The notes beneath the pieces are model-generated. The model worked only from the letters and a program-made list of their open reading frames with translations. It made no database searches and was not told the origin of the DNA. Positions 8,878 through 17,104 of a stretch of 34,362 nucleotides of DNA are shown one piece after another. Position 1 is the first letter of the stretch. Each line of letters starts with the position of its first letter. Source of the stretch: Rhodobacteraceae bacterium PARR1 (GTDB lineage Bacteria > Pseudomonadota > Alphaproteobacteria > Rhodobacterales > Rhodobacteraceae); contig NKIT01000027.1 of the NCBI GenBank assembly GCA_002256185.1, positions 1 to 34,362 on the forward strand, written 5' to 3'. The translations under genes were made by a program, and so were the position numbers.

Positions 8878-10059
8878 TCAACGGTAGCCGATCGTTTCGA
8901 TCTTGCCGTCCTTGATTTCGTATTCGCGGTAGTTGCCCGCGGATTCGCCCGGACCCACCAGTTCGACCGAGGATGCGCCGACATAGTCGATGTCGGTGCC
9001 TGCCGCGATCAGTTCCAGTGCCTTGCCCAGTTCACCCGGCTGGATCGGCTCGCCCGGGGCGTTGGCCAGTTCCATGACCTTGGTGGACCACACCTTGGAA
9101 TCGGTGGAGCCCGAAGCCGCCATCGCCAGCGCGATTAGCGCAGCCGCGTCATAGCTTTCCTTCGAGAAGGCGTTGGAGCCGTCATAGCCCGCCGCTTTCG
9201 CGATTTCTTCATACGAGGCCGAGCCAGCCGAGTCGGTGCCCGGAACCGCGCCGAACGACCCGTTCAGGCCATCGCCGATGGCACCGATCAGGCTTTCGCC
9301 ATACATGCCGTCCACCAGATAGAAGGTCGAGAAGGCACCCGAGTCGAGCGAGGCTTGGATGATGCCCTTGCCGCCCTGATCGACATAGCCAGCCACGATC
9401 AGCATTTCGCCGCCAGCAGCCGCCAATGAGGCGACCTCAGCCGAATAGTCGGCCTTGCCGTCGTCATGCGGGGCCGAGATGGTCACAGCGCCGCCCTTGG
9501 CACCAAAGGCTGCCGCAAAGCTGTCAGCCAGACCCTTGCCGTAGTCGTTGTTGGTGTAGGACACCGCAACCGACTTGATGCCTTTGCCCGACAGGATGTC
9601 GGCCATGATTTCGCCCTGACGCGCATCCGACGGGGCGGTGCGGAAGAACAGGCCGTCATCTTCGGCGGTCGACAGCGCGGGCGAGGTCGCCGAGGGCGAG
9701 ATCATGCCGATACCGTTCGGACGCGCGACGTTTTGCAGCACAGCCCCGGTCACGCCAGAGCAGTCGCCGCCCACGATGGCCTTGACGCCATCGGCGGTGA
9801 CCATGCGCTCAGCCGCAGCGGTGGCAGCGGCGGCGTCAACGCAGGTGGTGTCGCCATTGACGGTCACCAGATTGCCAAGGGCGAATTTGCCCGAAGCGTT
9901 GATTTCCGCAATTGCGGTCTCGGCACCCTTGGCCATGTCCGGCACGGTGGATTCAAGCGGGCCGGTAAAGCCCAGCAGGATGCCGACCTTCACGTCTTCA
10001 GCCGAAGCGGCACCCGCGAACAGCGCAGTGGCGGCCGTGGCCAGAAGCAGTTTTTTCAT
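8878..10059 (-). CDS. livK: Periplasmic branched-chain amino acid-type substrate-binding protein (LivK family)
   Basis: A 393-residue exported protein of the Peripla_BP_6 family, the soluble receptor of the importer encoded downstream. The start at 10059 is set by a clear signal peptide, MKKLLLATAATALFAGAASA, followed by EDVKVGILLGFTGPLE, the usual first strand of the fold. GGGAG lies about 8 bases before the ATG. The open frame runs further upstream but that part has no protein-like character. Two lobes are expected, with conserved segments such as AIVGGDCSGVTGAV and the Tyr-Asn-Asn hinge-side strand VAVSYTNNDYGKG. Ligands in this family range from leucine to amides and aromatic acids, so the ligand is unknown. 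The gene is divergent from a secreted sugar dehydrogenase. Confidence 0.9.
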   Translation of the reverse strand: MKKLLLATAATALFAGAASAEDVKVGILLGFTGPLESTVPDMAKGAETAIAEINASGKFALGNLVTVNGDTTCVDAAAATAAAERMVTADGVKAIVGGDCSGVTGAVLQNVARPNGIGMISPSATSPALSTAEDDGLFFRTAPSDARQGEIMADILSGKGIKSVAVSYTNNDYGKGLADSFAAAFGAKGGAVTISAPHDDGKADYSAEVASLAAAGGEMLIVAGYVDQGGKGIIQASLDSGAFSTFYLVDGMYGESLIGAIGDGLNGSFGAVPGTDSAGSASYEEIAKAAGYDGSNAFSKESYDAAALIALAMAASGSTDSKVWSTKVMELANAPGEPIQPGELGKALELIAAGTDIDYVGASSVELVGPGESAGNYREYEIKDGKIETIGYR

Positions 10060-10258
10060 ATTTGTGTCTCCCGTGTTGGAACTGTCGTTCTGCAGCGAAG
10101 CTAGTGCGCCCGTCATGAAAAGAAAAGCGTCCAGAAAACGGACTCTGTCCCTTGCAAGAATGACATGGCGTTTCAATATCTTGTCCCATGGCGTTTGGCC
10201 GGTTCCGGGCGGTTGCGCGGGGGGCAGATGGCCGATGTGTCGACACGGGGTATGCACG

Positions 10259-11383
10259 ATGCACGCACTGCGCGTCTTTTCAAGGCAAGGGGTGATTCTG
10301 GCGCTGACGGGGGGGCTGTTGTCTGCCGCGGCCACGGCGGCGGTGGCGCAACAGATGGACAGCACGAGCGGCCCGCTGCGGATCAGTCCCGTCACCACTG
10401 GCCTGTCCGAACCTTGGGGTATGGATTTTCTGCCCGATGGCGCGCTGGTCGTGACCGAACGCGACGGACGATTGCTTATGCTGCGGGACGGGGCGCTGCA
10501 AGCCATTGATGGCGCGCCTGCCGTCTGGGCCGAAGGGCAGGGTGGCTTGCTTGATGTCATGATCCCGCGCGACTTTGCCGACAGCCGGGAGGTCTGGCTG
10601 ACCTATGCCGCGCCGGTTCCGGGCGGTGGGGCCACGGCGGTGGGCAAGGGGCGGCTTTCGGCGGATGGCACAAGGCTTGAAGAGTTTACCCGCCTTTGGG
10701 TGGGGGATGGCAGCGGCAGTGGTCGGCATTTTGGATCGCGACTGGCCGAAGGCGCGGATGGCATGGTCTATGTCACCACCGGGGATCGCGGCACCGGGCC
10801 GGGTGGCCTTGCCGCGCAAGACCCGCAGCGACCAGAGGGCAAGGTGATCGCGCTGAACCGGGATGGCCGCCCCGCCGTCACCCTGCCGGGCCATGCGCAA
10901 GGGGTGTTCAGCATCGGCCACCGCAACGCGCAAGGGCTGACCTTTGACGCCCAGACGGGCGCGCTGTGGCTGGTTGAACATGGGGCCATGGGCGGGGATG
11001 AGGTGAACCGTGTTGAGGCGGGTCAGAACTATGGCTGGCCCGTCATCAGTTATGGCGTCAATTACAACGGGGCGAACATCGGCGAAGGGCAGGCCAAGGA
11101 CGGCATGCAGCAGCCGTTGCACTATTGGGATCCGTCCATCGCGCCCTCTGGCCTGATGGTCTATCGCGGCGAGTTGTTTCCCGCTTGGCAGGGCGACATG
11201 TTCACCGGATCGCTCAATTCCGACTTCCTGTCGCGTCTGGACCCAGAGGCCGGCTTTGCCGAGGAACGCCTTGCTGCGCCGCAGACAGGACGCGTGCGGG
11301 ATGTGATCGAAGCCCCGGACGGGTCGATCTGGTTCCTGTCAGTGATCGACGGGGCGGTCTATCGGATAGATCCGGCGGGGTGA
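10259..11383 (+). CDS. Secreted PQQ-dependent sugar dehydrogenase-type protein (GSDH family)
   Basis: A 374-residue exported protein. The start at 10259 is chosen because it begins a signal peptide (basic residues, then VILALTGGLLSAAATAAVA and a QQ cleavage region); an upstream extension would bury that signal. The mature part is a six-bladed beta-propeller of the glucose/sorbosone dehydrogenase (soluble GDH/YliI) family. It has the early motif GLSEPWGMDFLPDGALVVTER, the HFGSRL segment, and GHRNAQGLTFD followed by EHGAMGGDEVN, which hold the usual PQQ and calcium site residues. It probably oxidises an aldose or similar sugar in the periplasm with PQQ as cofactor. Because no PQQ genes are nearby, the cofactor must come from elsewhere. 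Its relation to the divergent livK gene is unclear. Confidence 0.85.
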   Translation: MHALRVFSRQGVILALTGGLLSAAATAAVAQQMDSTSGPLRISPVTTGLSEPWGMDFLPDGALVVTERDGRLLMLRDGALQAIDGAPAVWAEGQGGLLDVMIPRDFADSREVWLTYAAPVPGGGATAVGKGRLSADGTRLEEFTRLWVGDGSGSGRHFGSRLAEGADGMVYVTTGDRGTGPGGLAAQDPQRPEGKVIALNRDGRPAVTLPGHAQGVFSIGHRNAQGLTFDAQTGALWLVEHGAMGGDEVNRVEAGQNYGWPVISYGVNYNGANIGEGQAKDGMQQPLHYWDPSIAPSGLMVYRGELFPAWQGDMFTGSLNSDFLSRLDPEAGFAEERLAAPQTGRVRDVIEAPDGSIWFLSVIDGAVYRIDPAG

Positions 11384-11409
11384 CGAAACCCCGCCGAAAA
11401 CCCGTGGCG

Positions 11410-12426
11410 TCAAATCGACAACCGGATGCCCGTGCCGCCGCCCTGCGTGCCGCGTTCGCGGTAGGGCGTGGTGTTGTAATGCGCGCGGTAGCATTTGGAA
11501 AAGTGGGACGGGCTGGCAAAGCCGCAGGCCAAGGCCACGTTGATCACGCTCATATCCGTCTGCATCAACAGATTGCGCGCCTTTTGCAGCCGAAGTTCCA
11601 TGTAATAGCGCTTGGGGCTGCGGTTCAGGTAGCGGCGGAACAGGCGTTCCAACTGGCGGGTGGACATGCCGACATCTTCGGCCAGATCGGCAGGCGACAT
11701 CGGGTCTTCGATGTTGCCCTCCATCATCTGGATGACTTGGCTCAGCTTGGGATGCCGCACGCCGATCCGGGTGGGGATCGAAAGGCGCTGCGTGTCCTGA
11801 TCGGTGCGGATGGTGGAATAGATCAACTGGTCGGCCACGGTATTGGCGATATCCTCGCCATGATCCGCCGCGATCACCTTCAGCATCAGGTCAAGCGATG
11901 AGGTGCCGCCCGCCGTGGTCCAGCGGTTCCCATCCATGACGAAGACGGATTTCGTCAGCTTCACATCCTCGAATTCCTCAAGGAAGCCGTCCTGATTTTC
12001 CCAGTGGATGGTCGCCTTCTTGCCATCCAGCAATCCGGCCTTGGCCACGGCGTAAGCCCCGGTGCACAGCCCGCCCATGGTGACGCCGCGCCGCGCCTCG
12101 CGCCGCAGCCAGTTCAGCACGGCGCGCGTGGTGGCCTTTTGCACGTCGATGCCGCCGCAGACCAGAACGGTATCCTCACGCTCGATCTCTTCCAGCCCCA
12201 TGTCCAGCTTGAAGGCCGCCCCGTTGGAACAGACCGCGACATCGCCGCCTTCGCCCGCCAGTTTCCACGTGTAAAGGGGCTGCCCCGAAACGCGATTGGC
12301 GATGCGCAGGGGTTCGATGGCACTGGCAAAGGACAACATCGTGAAGCGGTCCAGAAGCAGAAAGACAAAACGCCGGGCTTCGGCTGTTTTGGCCACCTGT
12401 TGGGCCTTTTTCGGAGCGAGGGACAT
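11410..12426 (-). CDS. GlxA-type transcriptional regulator (DJ-1/PfpI domain plus AraC HTH)
   Basis: A 338-residue cytoplasmic regulator. The N-terminal part, to about residue 190, is a DJ-1/PfpI (GATase1-like) domain, recognisable from FVFLLLDRFTMLSFASAIEPLR and the nucleophile-elbow region GGLCTGAYAVAKAGLLDGKKATIHW. The C-terminal part (about 225-325) is an AraC helix-turn-helix pair, with MSTRQLERLFRRYLNRSPKRYY and VALACGFASPSHFSKCYR. Relatives with this layout (GbdR, CdhR, SouR and ArgR of Pseudomonas) control use of glycine betaine, carnitine, sarcosine and arginine. That makes a link to the dimethylglycine dehydrogenase-type gene at 72-2498 attractive. A palindrome matching that gene's promoter overlaps the leader of this one. 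It is divergent from aroG and convergent with the sugar dehydrogenase. The target assignment is inference. Confidence 0.87.
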   Translation of the reverse strand: MSLAPKKAQQVAKTAEARRFVFLLLDRFTMLSFASAIEPLRIANRVSGQPLYTWKLAGEGGDVAVCSNGAAFKLDMGLEEIEREDTVLVCGGIDVQKATTRAVLNWLRREARRGVTMGGLCTGAYAVAKAGLLDGKKATIHWENQDGFLEEFEDVKLTKSVFVMDGNRWTTAGGTSSLDLMLKVIAADHGEDIANTVADQLIYSTIRTDQDTQRLSIPTRIGVRHPKLSQVIQMMEGNIEDPMSPADLAEDVGMSTRQLERLFRRYLNRSPKRYYMELRLQKARNLLMQTDMSVINVALACGFASPSHFSKCYRAHYNTTPYRERGTQGGGTGIRLSI

Positions 12427-12430
12427 GATT

Positions 12431-12448
12431 GCGACCTAACGGTGTCGT
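12431..12448. promoter_or_regulatory. Operator-like palindrome GCGACC-N6-TGTCGT before the GlxA-type gene
   Basis: GCGACC (12431-12436), six bases, then TGTCGT (12443-12448) reproduces the 6+6+6 layout of the palindrome at 2568-2585, with one change in each arm. It starts four bases upstream of the regulator's ATG (12426), over its ribosome-binding region. A regulator bound here would block its own expression. Autoregulation is inferred from position only. Confidence 0.4.
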
Positions 12449-12582
12449 TATCAGGTCAGGTGAACAGGAAAATCGTTGGCATGCAAGTGGCGGCAGGCGG
12501 AAAATCAGGCCAGTTTGACCCTTTGCTTATGTCAAGCGAATGACTATACCCGCGCCGTTACCGTTAACTTCGGAGAAGACCC

Positions 12583-13908
12583 ATGACCAAGGGCTGGACA
12601 AGATCGGACTGGCGCGCAAAGCCGCGGACCCAGATGCCCGATTACGCGGATCAGGCTGCACTCAACACGGTTGAGGCGCAACTGGCCAAGTATCCCCCGC
12701 TGGTCTTTGCCGGCGAGGCGCGCACGCTGACAGGCGGCGACTGCGCGGAATCCTTTGCCGAATTCAGCGCCGACAACATCCGCGACACCTTCCGCGTCAT
12801 GCTGCAAATGGCCGTGGTGCTGACCTATGGTGCGAAAGTGCCGGTCATCAAGGTCGGCCGCATGGCGGGCCAATTCGCCAAGCCGCGCTCTGCCCCGACC
12901 GAGGTGATCAACGGCGTGGAATACCCGTCCTACCGGGGTGACATCATCAACGGCTTCGACGCCACGCCAGAAGCGCGTCAGCCCGACCCGCAGCGCATGT
13001 TGCAGGCCTATACCCAAGCTGCCGCCAGCCTGAACCTGCTGCGCGCCTTCTCGACCGGCGGTTTCGCTGATATCCACCGCGTGCATTCGTGGACGCTTGG
13101 CTTTGCCGAACATGACAAGGCCGAGCGTTACCGTGAACTTTCCAACCGCATTTCCGATGCGCTGGACTTCATGAACGCGGCGGGCGTCAATGCCGACACC
13201 GCGCATACGCTGTCCACCGTCGATTTCTACACCAGCCACGAAGCCTTGCTGTTGGAATATGAAGAGGCGCTCTGCCGGATCGACTCCATCACCGGCCTGC
13301 CAGTGGCCGGATCGGGCCATATGATCTGGATCGGTGACCGCACCCGCCAGCCCGATGGCGCGCATGTCGAATTCTGTCGTGGCGTGCAAAACCCCATCGG
13401 TCTGAAATGCGGGCCGTCGACCACCGCCGAAGACCTGAAGGTTCTGATGGCCAAGCTGAACCCGACCAATGAGGCCGGGCGTCTGACGCTCATCGCACGC
13501 TTTGGCGCGGGCAAGGTGGGTGAAAATCTGCCGCGCCTGATCAAGACCGTGCAGGCCGAAGGCTCGAATGTGGTCTGGTCCTGCGATCCGATGCACGGCA
13601 ACACGATAAAATCCTCGACGGGCTATAAGACCCGTCCGTTTGACAGCGTCTTGCGTGAGGTCCGCGAATTCTTTGCCATCCACAAGGCCGAAGGCACCAT
13701 CCCCGGCGGCGTGCATTTCGAGATGACGGGCAAGGACGTGACCGAATGCACCGGCGGTCTGCGCGCCGTGACGGACGAGGATCTGTCCGACCGCTACCAC
13801 ACCGCCTGCGACCCGCGCCTGAACGCCAGCCAATCGCTGGAACTGGCCTTCCTTGTGGCCGAAGAACTGACCGCCTTGCGCCAGACCGACCGTCGCGTCG
13901 CGCTGTAA
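12583..13908 (+). CDS. aroG: Class II 3-deoxy-7-phosphoheptulonate (DAHP) synthase
   Basis: Catalyses the first step of the shikimate pathway: phosphoenolpyruvate plus erythrose 4-phosphate gives DAHP. At 441 residues it is close to the usual length of the class II (plant-type, AroH/AroF-II) family. The family motifs are all present: [10 protein letters not shown] near residue 50, [14 protein letters not shown] near 90, GLKCGPST near 270, [12 protein letters not shown] near 330 and [18 protein letters not shown] near 370. The metal ligands of the family (Cys, His, Glu, Asp) can be placed in these segments. GGAGAAG precedes the ATG. The gene is monocistronic and ends at a strong terminator. 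The symbol aroG is the one commonly used in alphaproteobacteria; the enzyme is not homologous in detail to E. coli AroG (class I). Confidence 0.93.
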   Translation: MTKGWTRSDWRAKPRTQMPDYADQAALNTVEAQLAKYPPLVFAGEARTLTGGDCAESFAEFSADNIRDTFRVMLQMAVVLTYGAKVPVIKVGRMAGQFAKPRSAPTEVINGVEYPSYRGDIINGFDATPEARQPDPQRMLQAYTQAAASLNLLRAFSTGGFADIHRVHSWTLGFAEHDKAERYRELSNRISDALDFMNAAGVNADTAHTLSTVDFYTSHEALLLEYEEALCRIDSITGLPVAGSGHMIWIGDRTRQPDGAHVEFCRGVQNPIGLKCGPSTTAEDLKVLMAKLNPTNEAGRLTLIARFGAGKVGENLPRLIKTVQAEGSNVVWSCDPMHGNTIKSSTGYKTRPFDSVLREVREFFAIHKAEGTIPGGVHFEMTGKDVTECTGGLRAVTDEDLSDRYHTACDPRLNASQSLELAFLVAEELTALRQTDRRVAL

Positions 13909-13927
13909 GGGTTTCAAAGGAAACGAG

Positions 13928-13958
13928 AAGGGCGGTCCCGGAAGGGGCCGCCCTTTTT
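13928..13958 (+). terminator. Intrinsic terminator of aroG
   Basis: A 10-bp stem (13930-13939 with 13944-13953, one G-T pair) is closed by a GGAA tetraloop of the GNRA type and followed by five T. It begins about 20 bases after the aroG stop codon. Confidence 0.9.
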
Positions 13959-13985
13959 GCTTTCTTGGGTTCAGAGGGCGCAAGG

Positions 13986-14095
13986 CCTGTCCTGACAGTC
14001 CGGGGGACTGTCAGGACAGGCTGCCACAGGGCCGCGTGCGGACCGCCGGGATGTGCGCCCAAAGGCGCGCGGACCGGGACTTTTGGTCCCGGTCC
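13986..14095. repeat. Cluster of hairpins between convergent aroG and PAS_5 gene
   Basis: After the aroG terminator there is a perfect 16-bp inverted repeat (13986-14001 and 14005-14020, 3-base loop GGG). A short GCGCC/GGCGC hairpin follows (14055-14059 and 14064-14068), then a perfect 10-bp inverted repeat GGACCGGGAC / GTCCCGGTCC (14071-14080 and 14086-14095, loop TTTTG). None has a T-run after it. No reading frame of coding character fills the 230 bases between the two convergent stop codons. The cluster could be a dispersed structured repeat or an extra transcriptional barrier. Confidence 0.7.
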
Positions 14096-14138
14096 GGTTG
14101 AAGCGTGGTTAAGGAAGGTTTGATCCTGCCCCCCCCGC

Positions 14139-14759
14139 TCAATCCCGGCTGTGCACCAGCCGCAGCTTTGCACCGCGCGGGGGCGTTGTGGGCATGGCCG
14201 GGGCGACGAAATCCGGGGCGGGCGGCGTGCCCGTCGCCAAGGGTTCGCGCAAAACGCGTTGCAGGGTCAGGCGGCGCGGTGGCATGCCTGCAGGGCAATC
14301 CATGTCAACACAGCCGATGGCAAGGGTCGTGCGTCCCTCCATCCCGGTCAACGGCAACACCACCATCCGTGCCGCCAGCGGCGGGCGCAAAAGCGCGCCG
14401 GGGGCGCTGCGCGTCGCCTCACGCACGCAGGGACTGGTGAACACAAGGTCAAGCTGTGCCGCCAGACGCGGGCGGCTGACGGGATCGAACAGCATCTCTA
14501 CCGGGGCGGAGCGCAACTCGCGTCCCACCAGATCGCACAGCGCCCGCCCCGCAAGGCGAAAGCGCACCAGACCTGCCGCCTGACGTTCGATCAGGAACAC
14601 ATGGCTTAGGGCCGTGATCAATCCGCGCGGATCAATCCGGTCCCGCGCGGGCAGGCTGTCGGCTTGGCGCAACCCCTCCCAATAGGCGCGCAGGGCGGCG
14701 ACATGGCCATGGCCATGCAGGTCGCGCGGGGCTGATCCGGTCTTTCCGATGACGAACAT
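14139..14759 (-). CDS. PAS_5-type PAS-domain protein
   Basis: A 206-residue protein that I recognise as a PAS_5 (PF07310) type, a family frequent in alphaproteobacteria and mostly uncharacterised. Residues about 20-160 form one PAS-like domain: YWEGLRQADSLPARDRIDP, then FLIERQAAGLVRFRLAGRALCDLVGREL, then the VLPL and AIGCVDMD strands. The C-terminal tail is proline-rich and looks disordered. There is no output domain, signal peptide or membrane segment. The start at 14759 has a purine-rich GGAAAAGGG just upstream. The open frame continues far upstream on this strand, but only as the antisense of yicC and gmk, so the longer version is rejected. The gene is divergent from yicC. Confidence 0.75.
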   Translation of the reverse strand: MFVIGKTGSAPRDLHGHGHVAALRAYWEGLRQADSLPARDRIDPRGLITALSHVFLIERQAAGLVRFRLAGRALCDLVGRELRSAPVEMLFDPVSRPRLAAQLDLVFTSPCVREATRSAPGALLRPPLAARMVVLPLTGMEGRTTLAIGCVDMDCPAGMPPRRLTLQRVLREPLATGTPPAPDFVAPAMPTTPPRGAKLRLVHSRD

Positions 14760-14939
14760 GTCCGTCCCTTTTCCTTGCGTCGGTTGTCCGCACGCGGCGG
14801 CTCTGCTAGGGACAGGAACGGCTGCAAAGCGCGGCCTGCAAGGCCCGACACATGGCGTATCTACAGGCAATGGTATGGCTGCGCGCCGGAATTCTTTCCA
14901 ATTGGTAAATGGTGCCAAGGCGCTGACAGGAGGTTTGGG

Positions 14940-15839
14940 GTGACACTCTCGATGACCGGCTTTGCTGCGGCAAAGGGGCAGGGTCTGGGCCATGCCTGGG
15001 CCTGGGATTTGCGCGCAGTGAACGGCAAGGGCTTGGACCTGCGCCTGCGGGTGCCCGATTGGATCGACGGGCTGGAACTGGCGGTGCGGGCGGATTTGGG
15101 GCGTGCGGTGGCGCGGGGGAATGTGTCCTTGTCGCTGCGGGTGACGCGCGATCAGACCGGCGAGATGGTGGATGCCCTGCGGGTCAATCCCGCCACCCTG
15201 ACCAGTGTCTTGCGCGCATTGGCGCAGGTCGAACAGGCGGCGATGACCGCAGGCGTGACCTTGGCCCAAGCGACGGCGGCGGATGTCTTGGCCGTGCGCG
15301 GCGTGCTTGAGGCGAACCAGCAGGACGACGACACCGCCCCCCTGCGGGCGCTGATCCTGACCGATCTGCCCGGCCTGATTGCTGATTTCAACGCCATGCG
15401 CGCCGCCGAAGGGGCCGCCTTGCACGCCGTGATTGCCGCACAACTGGACCGCATCGCTGCCCTGACCACACAAGCCAAGACCGAGGCCGACGCCCGCCGC
15501 GATGCTTCGGCCAGCCTCCTGCGCGAGGCATTGGCCAAGGTGATGGCCAATTCCGATGGCGTGGATGAAACCCGTCTGGCGCAGGAACTGGCGCTGATCG
15601 CCGTCAAGACTGACGTGACCGAAGAATTGGACCGTCTGACCGCCCATATCGCCGCCGCGCGGGATTTGCTGGCCGAACCGGGGCCGGTGGGCCGGAAGTT
15701 CGATTTCTTGATGCAGGAATTCATGCGCGAGGCGAATACGCTCTGTTCCAAGGCGCAGGCGCTGGCGCTGACCCGGATCGGCCTTGACCTGAAAACCGTC
15801 ATAGATCAGATGCGCGAACAGGTTCAAAACGTGGAATAA
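14940..15839 (+). CDS. yicC: YicC family endoribonuclease-like protein
   Basis: A 299-residue YicC-family protein. The GTG at 14940 is taken as start because AGGAGG lies 6 bases upstream and translation then gives the family's conserved opening (V)TLSMTGFAAAKG. The C-terminal DUF1732 portion shows DETRLAQELALIAVKTDVTEELDRL and VGRKFDFLMQEFMREANTLCSKAQ, both near-invariant in YicC. E. coli YicC has been reported to act as an endoribonuclease that affects small-RNA stability; its role here is not known. It is followed after 3 bases by gmk, a pairing seen widely in proteobacteria. Confidence 0.92.
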   Translation: MTLSMTGFAAAKGQGLGHAWAWDLRAVNGKGLDLRLRVPDWIDGLELAVRADLGRAVARGNVSLSLRVTRDQTGEMVDALRVNPATLTSVLRALAQVEQAAMTAGVTLAQATAADVLAVRGVLEANQQDDDTAPLRALILTDLPGLIADFNAMRAAEGAALHAVIAAQLDRIAALTTQAKTEADARRDASASLLREALAKVMANSDGVDETRLAQELALIAVKTDVTEELDRLTAHIAAARDLLAEPGPVGRKFDFLMQEFMREANTLCSKAQALALTRIGLDLKTVIDQMREQVQNVE

Positions 15840-15842
15840 CCC

Positions 15843-16505
15843 GTGACCGCAGACCACACCGCCCACACCGCGCGCCGCAAGGGGCTTCTCCTTATCCTCT
15901 CCTCGCCTTCGGGGGCGGGAAAATCGACGCTGACCAAGATGTTGATGGCATGGGACGCGACGATGCGGTTTTCCGTATCCGCCACCACGCGCGCGCCGCG
16001 TCCGGGCGAAGAGGACGGGCGGGAATACTATTTCCGCAGCCGCGCCGCGTTTGAGGCGATGGTCGCAGGCGGCGACATGCTGGAACATGCCGAGGTGTTC
16101 GGCAATTTCTACGGCACCCCCAAAGGCCCGGTTGAGGCCGCGATGCGCGAGGGCCGCGACACGGTCTTTGACATCGACTGGCAGGGCGGGCAGCAAATCC
16201 GTTCTTCCGAGCTTGCCCGCGATGTGGTGTCGATCTTCATCCTGCCGCCCTCGATCATCGAACTTGACCGCCGTTTGCGGGCAAGGGCGCAAGACAGCGC
16301 CGAGGTGATCGCCGGGCGCATGGCCAAAAGCCGCGATGAGATCAGCCATTGGGCCGAATATGATTATGTGCTGGTCAATGACGACCTCGACCAGACCTTC
16401 GCGCGGTTGAAAGACATCCTGTCCGCCGAACGCCTGCGACGCGACCGCCAACCGGCCTTGGCTGAATTTGTGCGCCACCTGAACCGGGAGTTTGAGGCCA
16501 GATGA
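15843..16505 (+). CDS. gmk: Guanylate kinase
   Basis: Phosphorylates GMP (and dGMP) to the diphosphate with ATP in the cytoplasm. The 220-residue protein has a P-loop [10 protein letters not shown] at about 20-29, the GMP-binding segment [17 protein letters not shown], and [12 protein letters not shown] followed by [13 protein letters not shown]. The length is typical. The start is the GTG at 15843, three bases after the yicC stop; no clear ribosome site is visible, so coupling to yicC translation is likely. Its stop overlaps the next start (ATGA). Confidence 0.95.
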   Translation: MTADHTAHTARRKGLLLILSSPSGAGKSTLTKMLMAWDATMRFSVSATTRAPRPGEEDGREYYFRSRAAFEAMVAGGDMLEHAEVFGNFYGTPKGPVEAAMREGRDTVFDIDWQGGQQIRSSELARDVVSIFILPPSIIELDRRLRARAQDSAEVIAGRMAKSRDEISHWAEYDYVLVNDDLDQTFARLKDILSAERLRRDRQPALAEFVRHLNREFEAR

Positions 16506-17020
16506 TCTTTTCCCTCGACGGCATCGCGCCGCAGATCGACGCCTCGGCTTGGGTGGCGCATGACGCCAATATCATCGGGCGGGTGGTGCTGATGGCGGAT
16601 GCCAACGTCTGGTTCGGCGTCACGATGCGCGGCGATAATGAGGAAATCCTGGTGGGCGCAGGCTCAAACGTGCAGGAAAACTGCGTGCTCCACACCGATA
16701 TGGGCTATCCGCTGACCATCGGCGCTGATTGCACCATCGGCCATAAGGCGATGCTGCACGGCTGCACCATTGGCGACGGCACGCTGATCGGGATGGGGGC
16801 GACGATCCTGAACGGGGCGCGGATCGGGCGGGGCTGTCTGATCGGGGCAGGGGCTTTGATCACCGAAGGCAAGGACATCCCCGACGGATCGCTGGTGATG
16901 GGCGCACCGGGCAAGGTGGTGCGGATGCTGGATGCCGAAGCGCAAGCGCGGCTTTTGAAATCGGCTGAGGGCTATCGGCGCAATGCGGCCCGCTTCCGGG
17001 CGGGTCTGCGGACCATCTGA
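16502..17020 (+). CDS. Gamma-carbonic anhydrase-like hexapeptide-repeat protein
   Basis: A 172-residue left-handed beta-helix protein of the gamma-carbonic anhydrase/YrdA type. Repeated hexapeptide turns run from about residue 20 to 145. The three histidines that bind the metal in this family are visible: H64 in NCVLHTD, H81 in [11 protein letters not shown] and H86 in the same stretch. This keeps carbonic anhydrase activity possible, although many relatives have never shown it. A short alpha-helical tail follows the helix. Its start overlaps the gmk stop by four bases, so it belongs to the yicC-gmk transcript. Confidence 0.88.
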   Translation: MIFSLDGIAPQIDASAWVAHDANIIGRVVLMADANVWFGVTMRGDNEEILVGAGSNVQENCVLHTDMGYPLTIGADCTIGHKAMLHGCTIGDGTLIGMGATILNGARIGRGCLIGAGALITEGKDIPDGSLVMGAPGKVVRMLDAEAQARLLKSAEGYRRNAARFRAGLRTI

Positions 17021-17022
17021 CA

Positions 17023-17066
17023 GGAAAATTCCAGAATATTCCGGTTTTGATTGGAATATTCGTTCC
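17023..17066. promoter_or_regulatory. IolR-type operator region before iolR
   Basis: GGAA-TATTCG-TTCC at 17053-17066 is a perfect GGAA-N6-TTCC palindrome, the recognition motif I remember for the RpiR-type repressor IolR of Sinorhizobium. The same stretch also holds GGAAAATTCC (17023-17032) and two copies of GAATATTC, at 17034-17041 and 17054-17061. Their centres are 20 bases apart, so GAATATTCC and GGAATATTC form a 9-bp inverted repeat with a 10-base spacer. Such a dense set of palindromes, AT-rich against a GC-rich background, suggests autoregulation of iolR. Confidence 0.65.
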
Positions 17067-17104
17067 AGCTTGCTAGCCTGCCCGAAAGACCCGGAGCACG
17101 CGCC

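Noticed and set aside
10083-10088. TGTCGT before livK as a site for the GlxA-type regulator
   Set aside because: Only one arm is present, with no matching GCGAC arm at the right distance.
10078-10091. GGAA-CTGTCG-TTCT before livK as a further IolR site
   Set aside because: One arm is imperfect and there is no link to inositol genes; a single such near-match is expected by chance.
10237-10246. GTGTCGACAC palindrome just before the sugar dehydrogenase start
   Set aside because: A single short palindrome with no second copy of the same layout; too little to call an operator.
12540-12582. A short open frame before aroG as an attenuation leader peptide
   Set aside because: It has no run of Phe, Tyr or Trp codons, no alternative hairpins follow it, and it runs into the aroG gene in another frame.
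14139-16478. A 779-codon open frame on the minus strand
   Set aside because: Only the last 206 codons (the PAS_5 protein) look like protein. The rest is the antisense of yicC and gmk, whose family motifs are intact on the plus strand; long open antisense frames are expected at this GC content.
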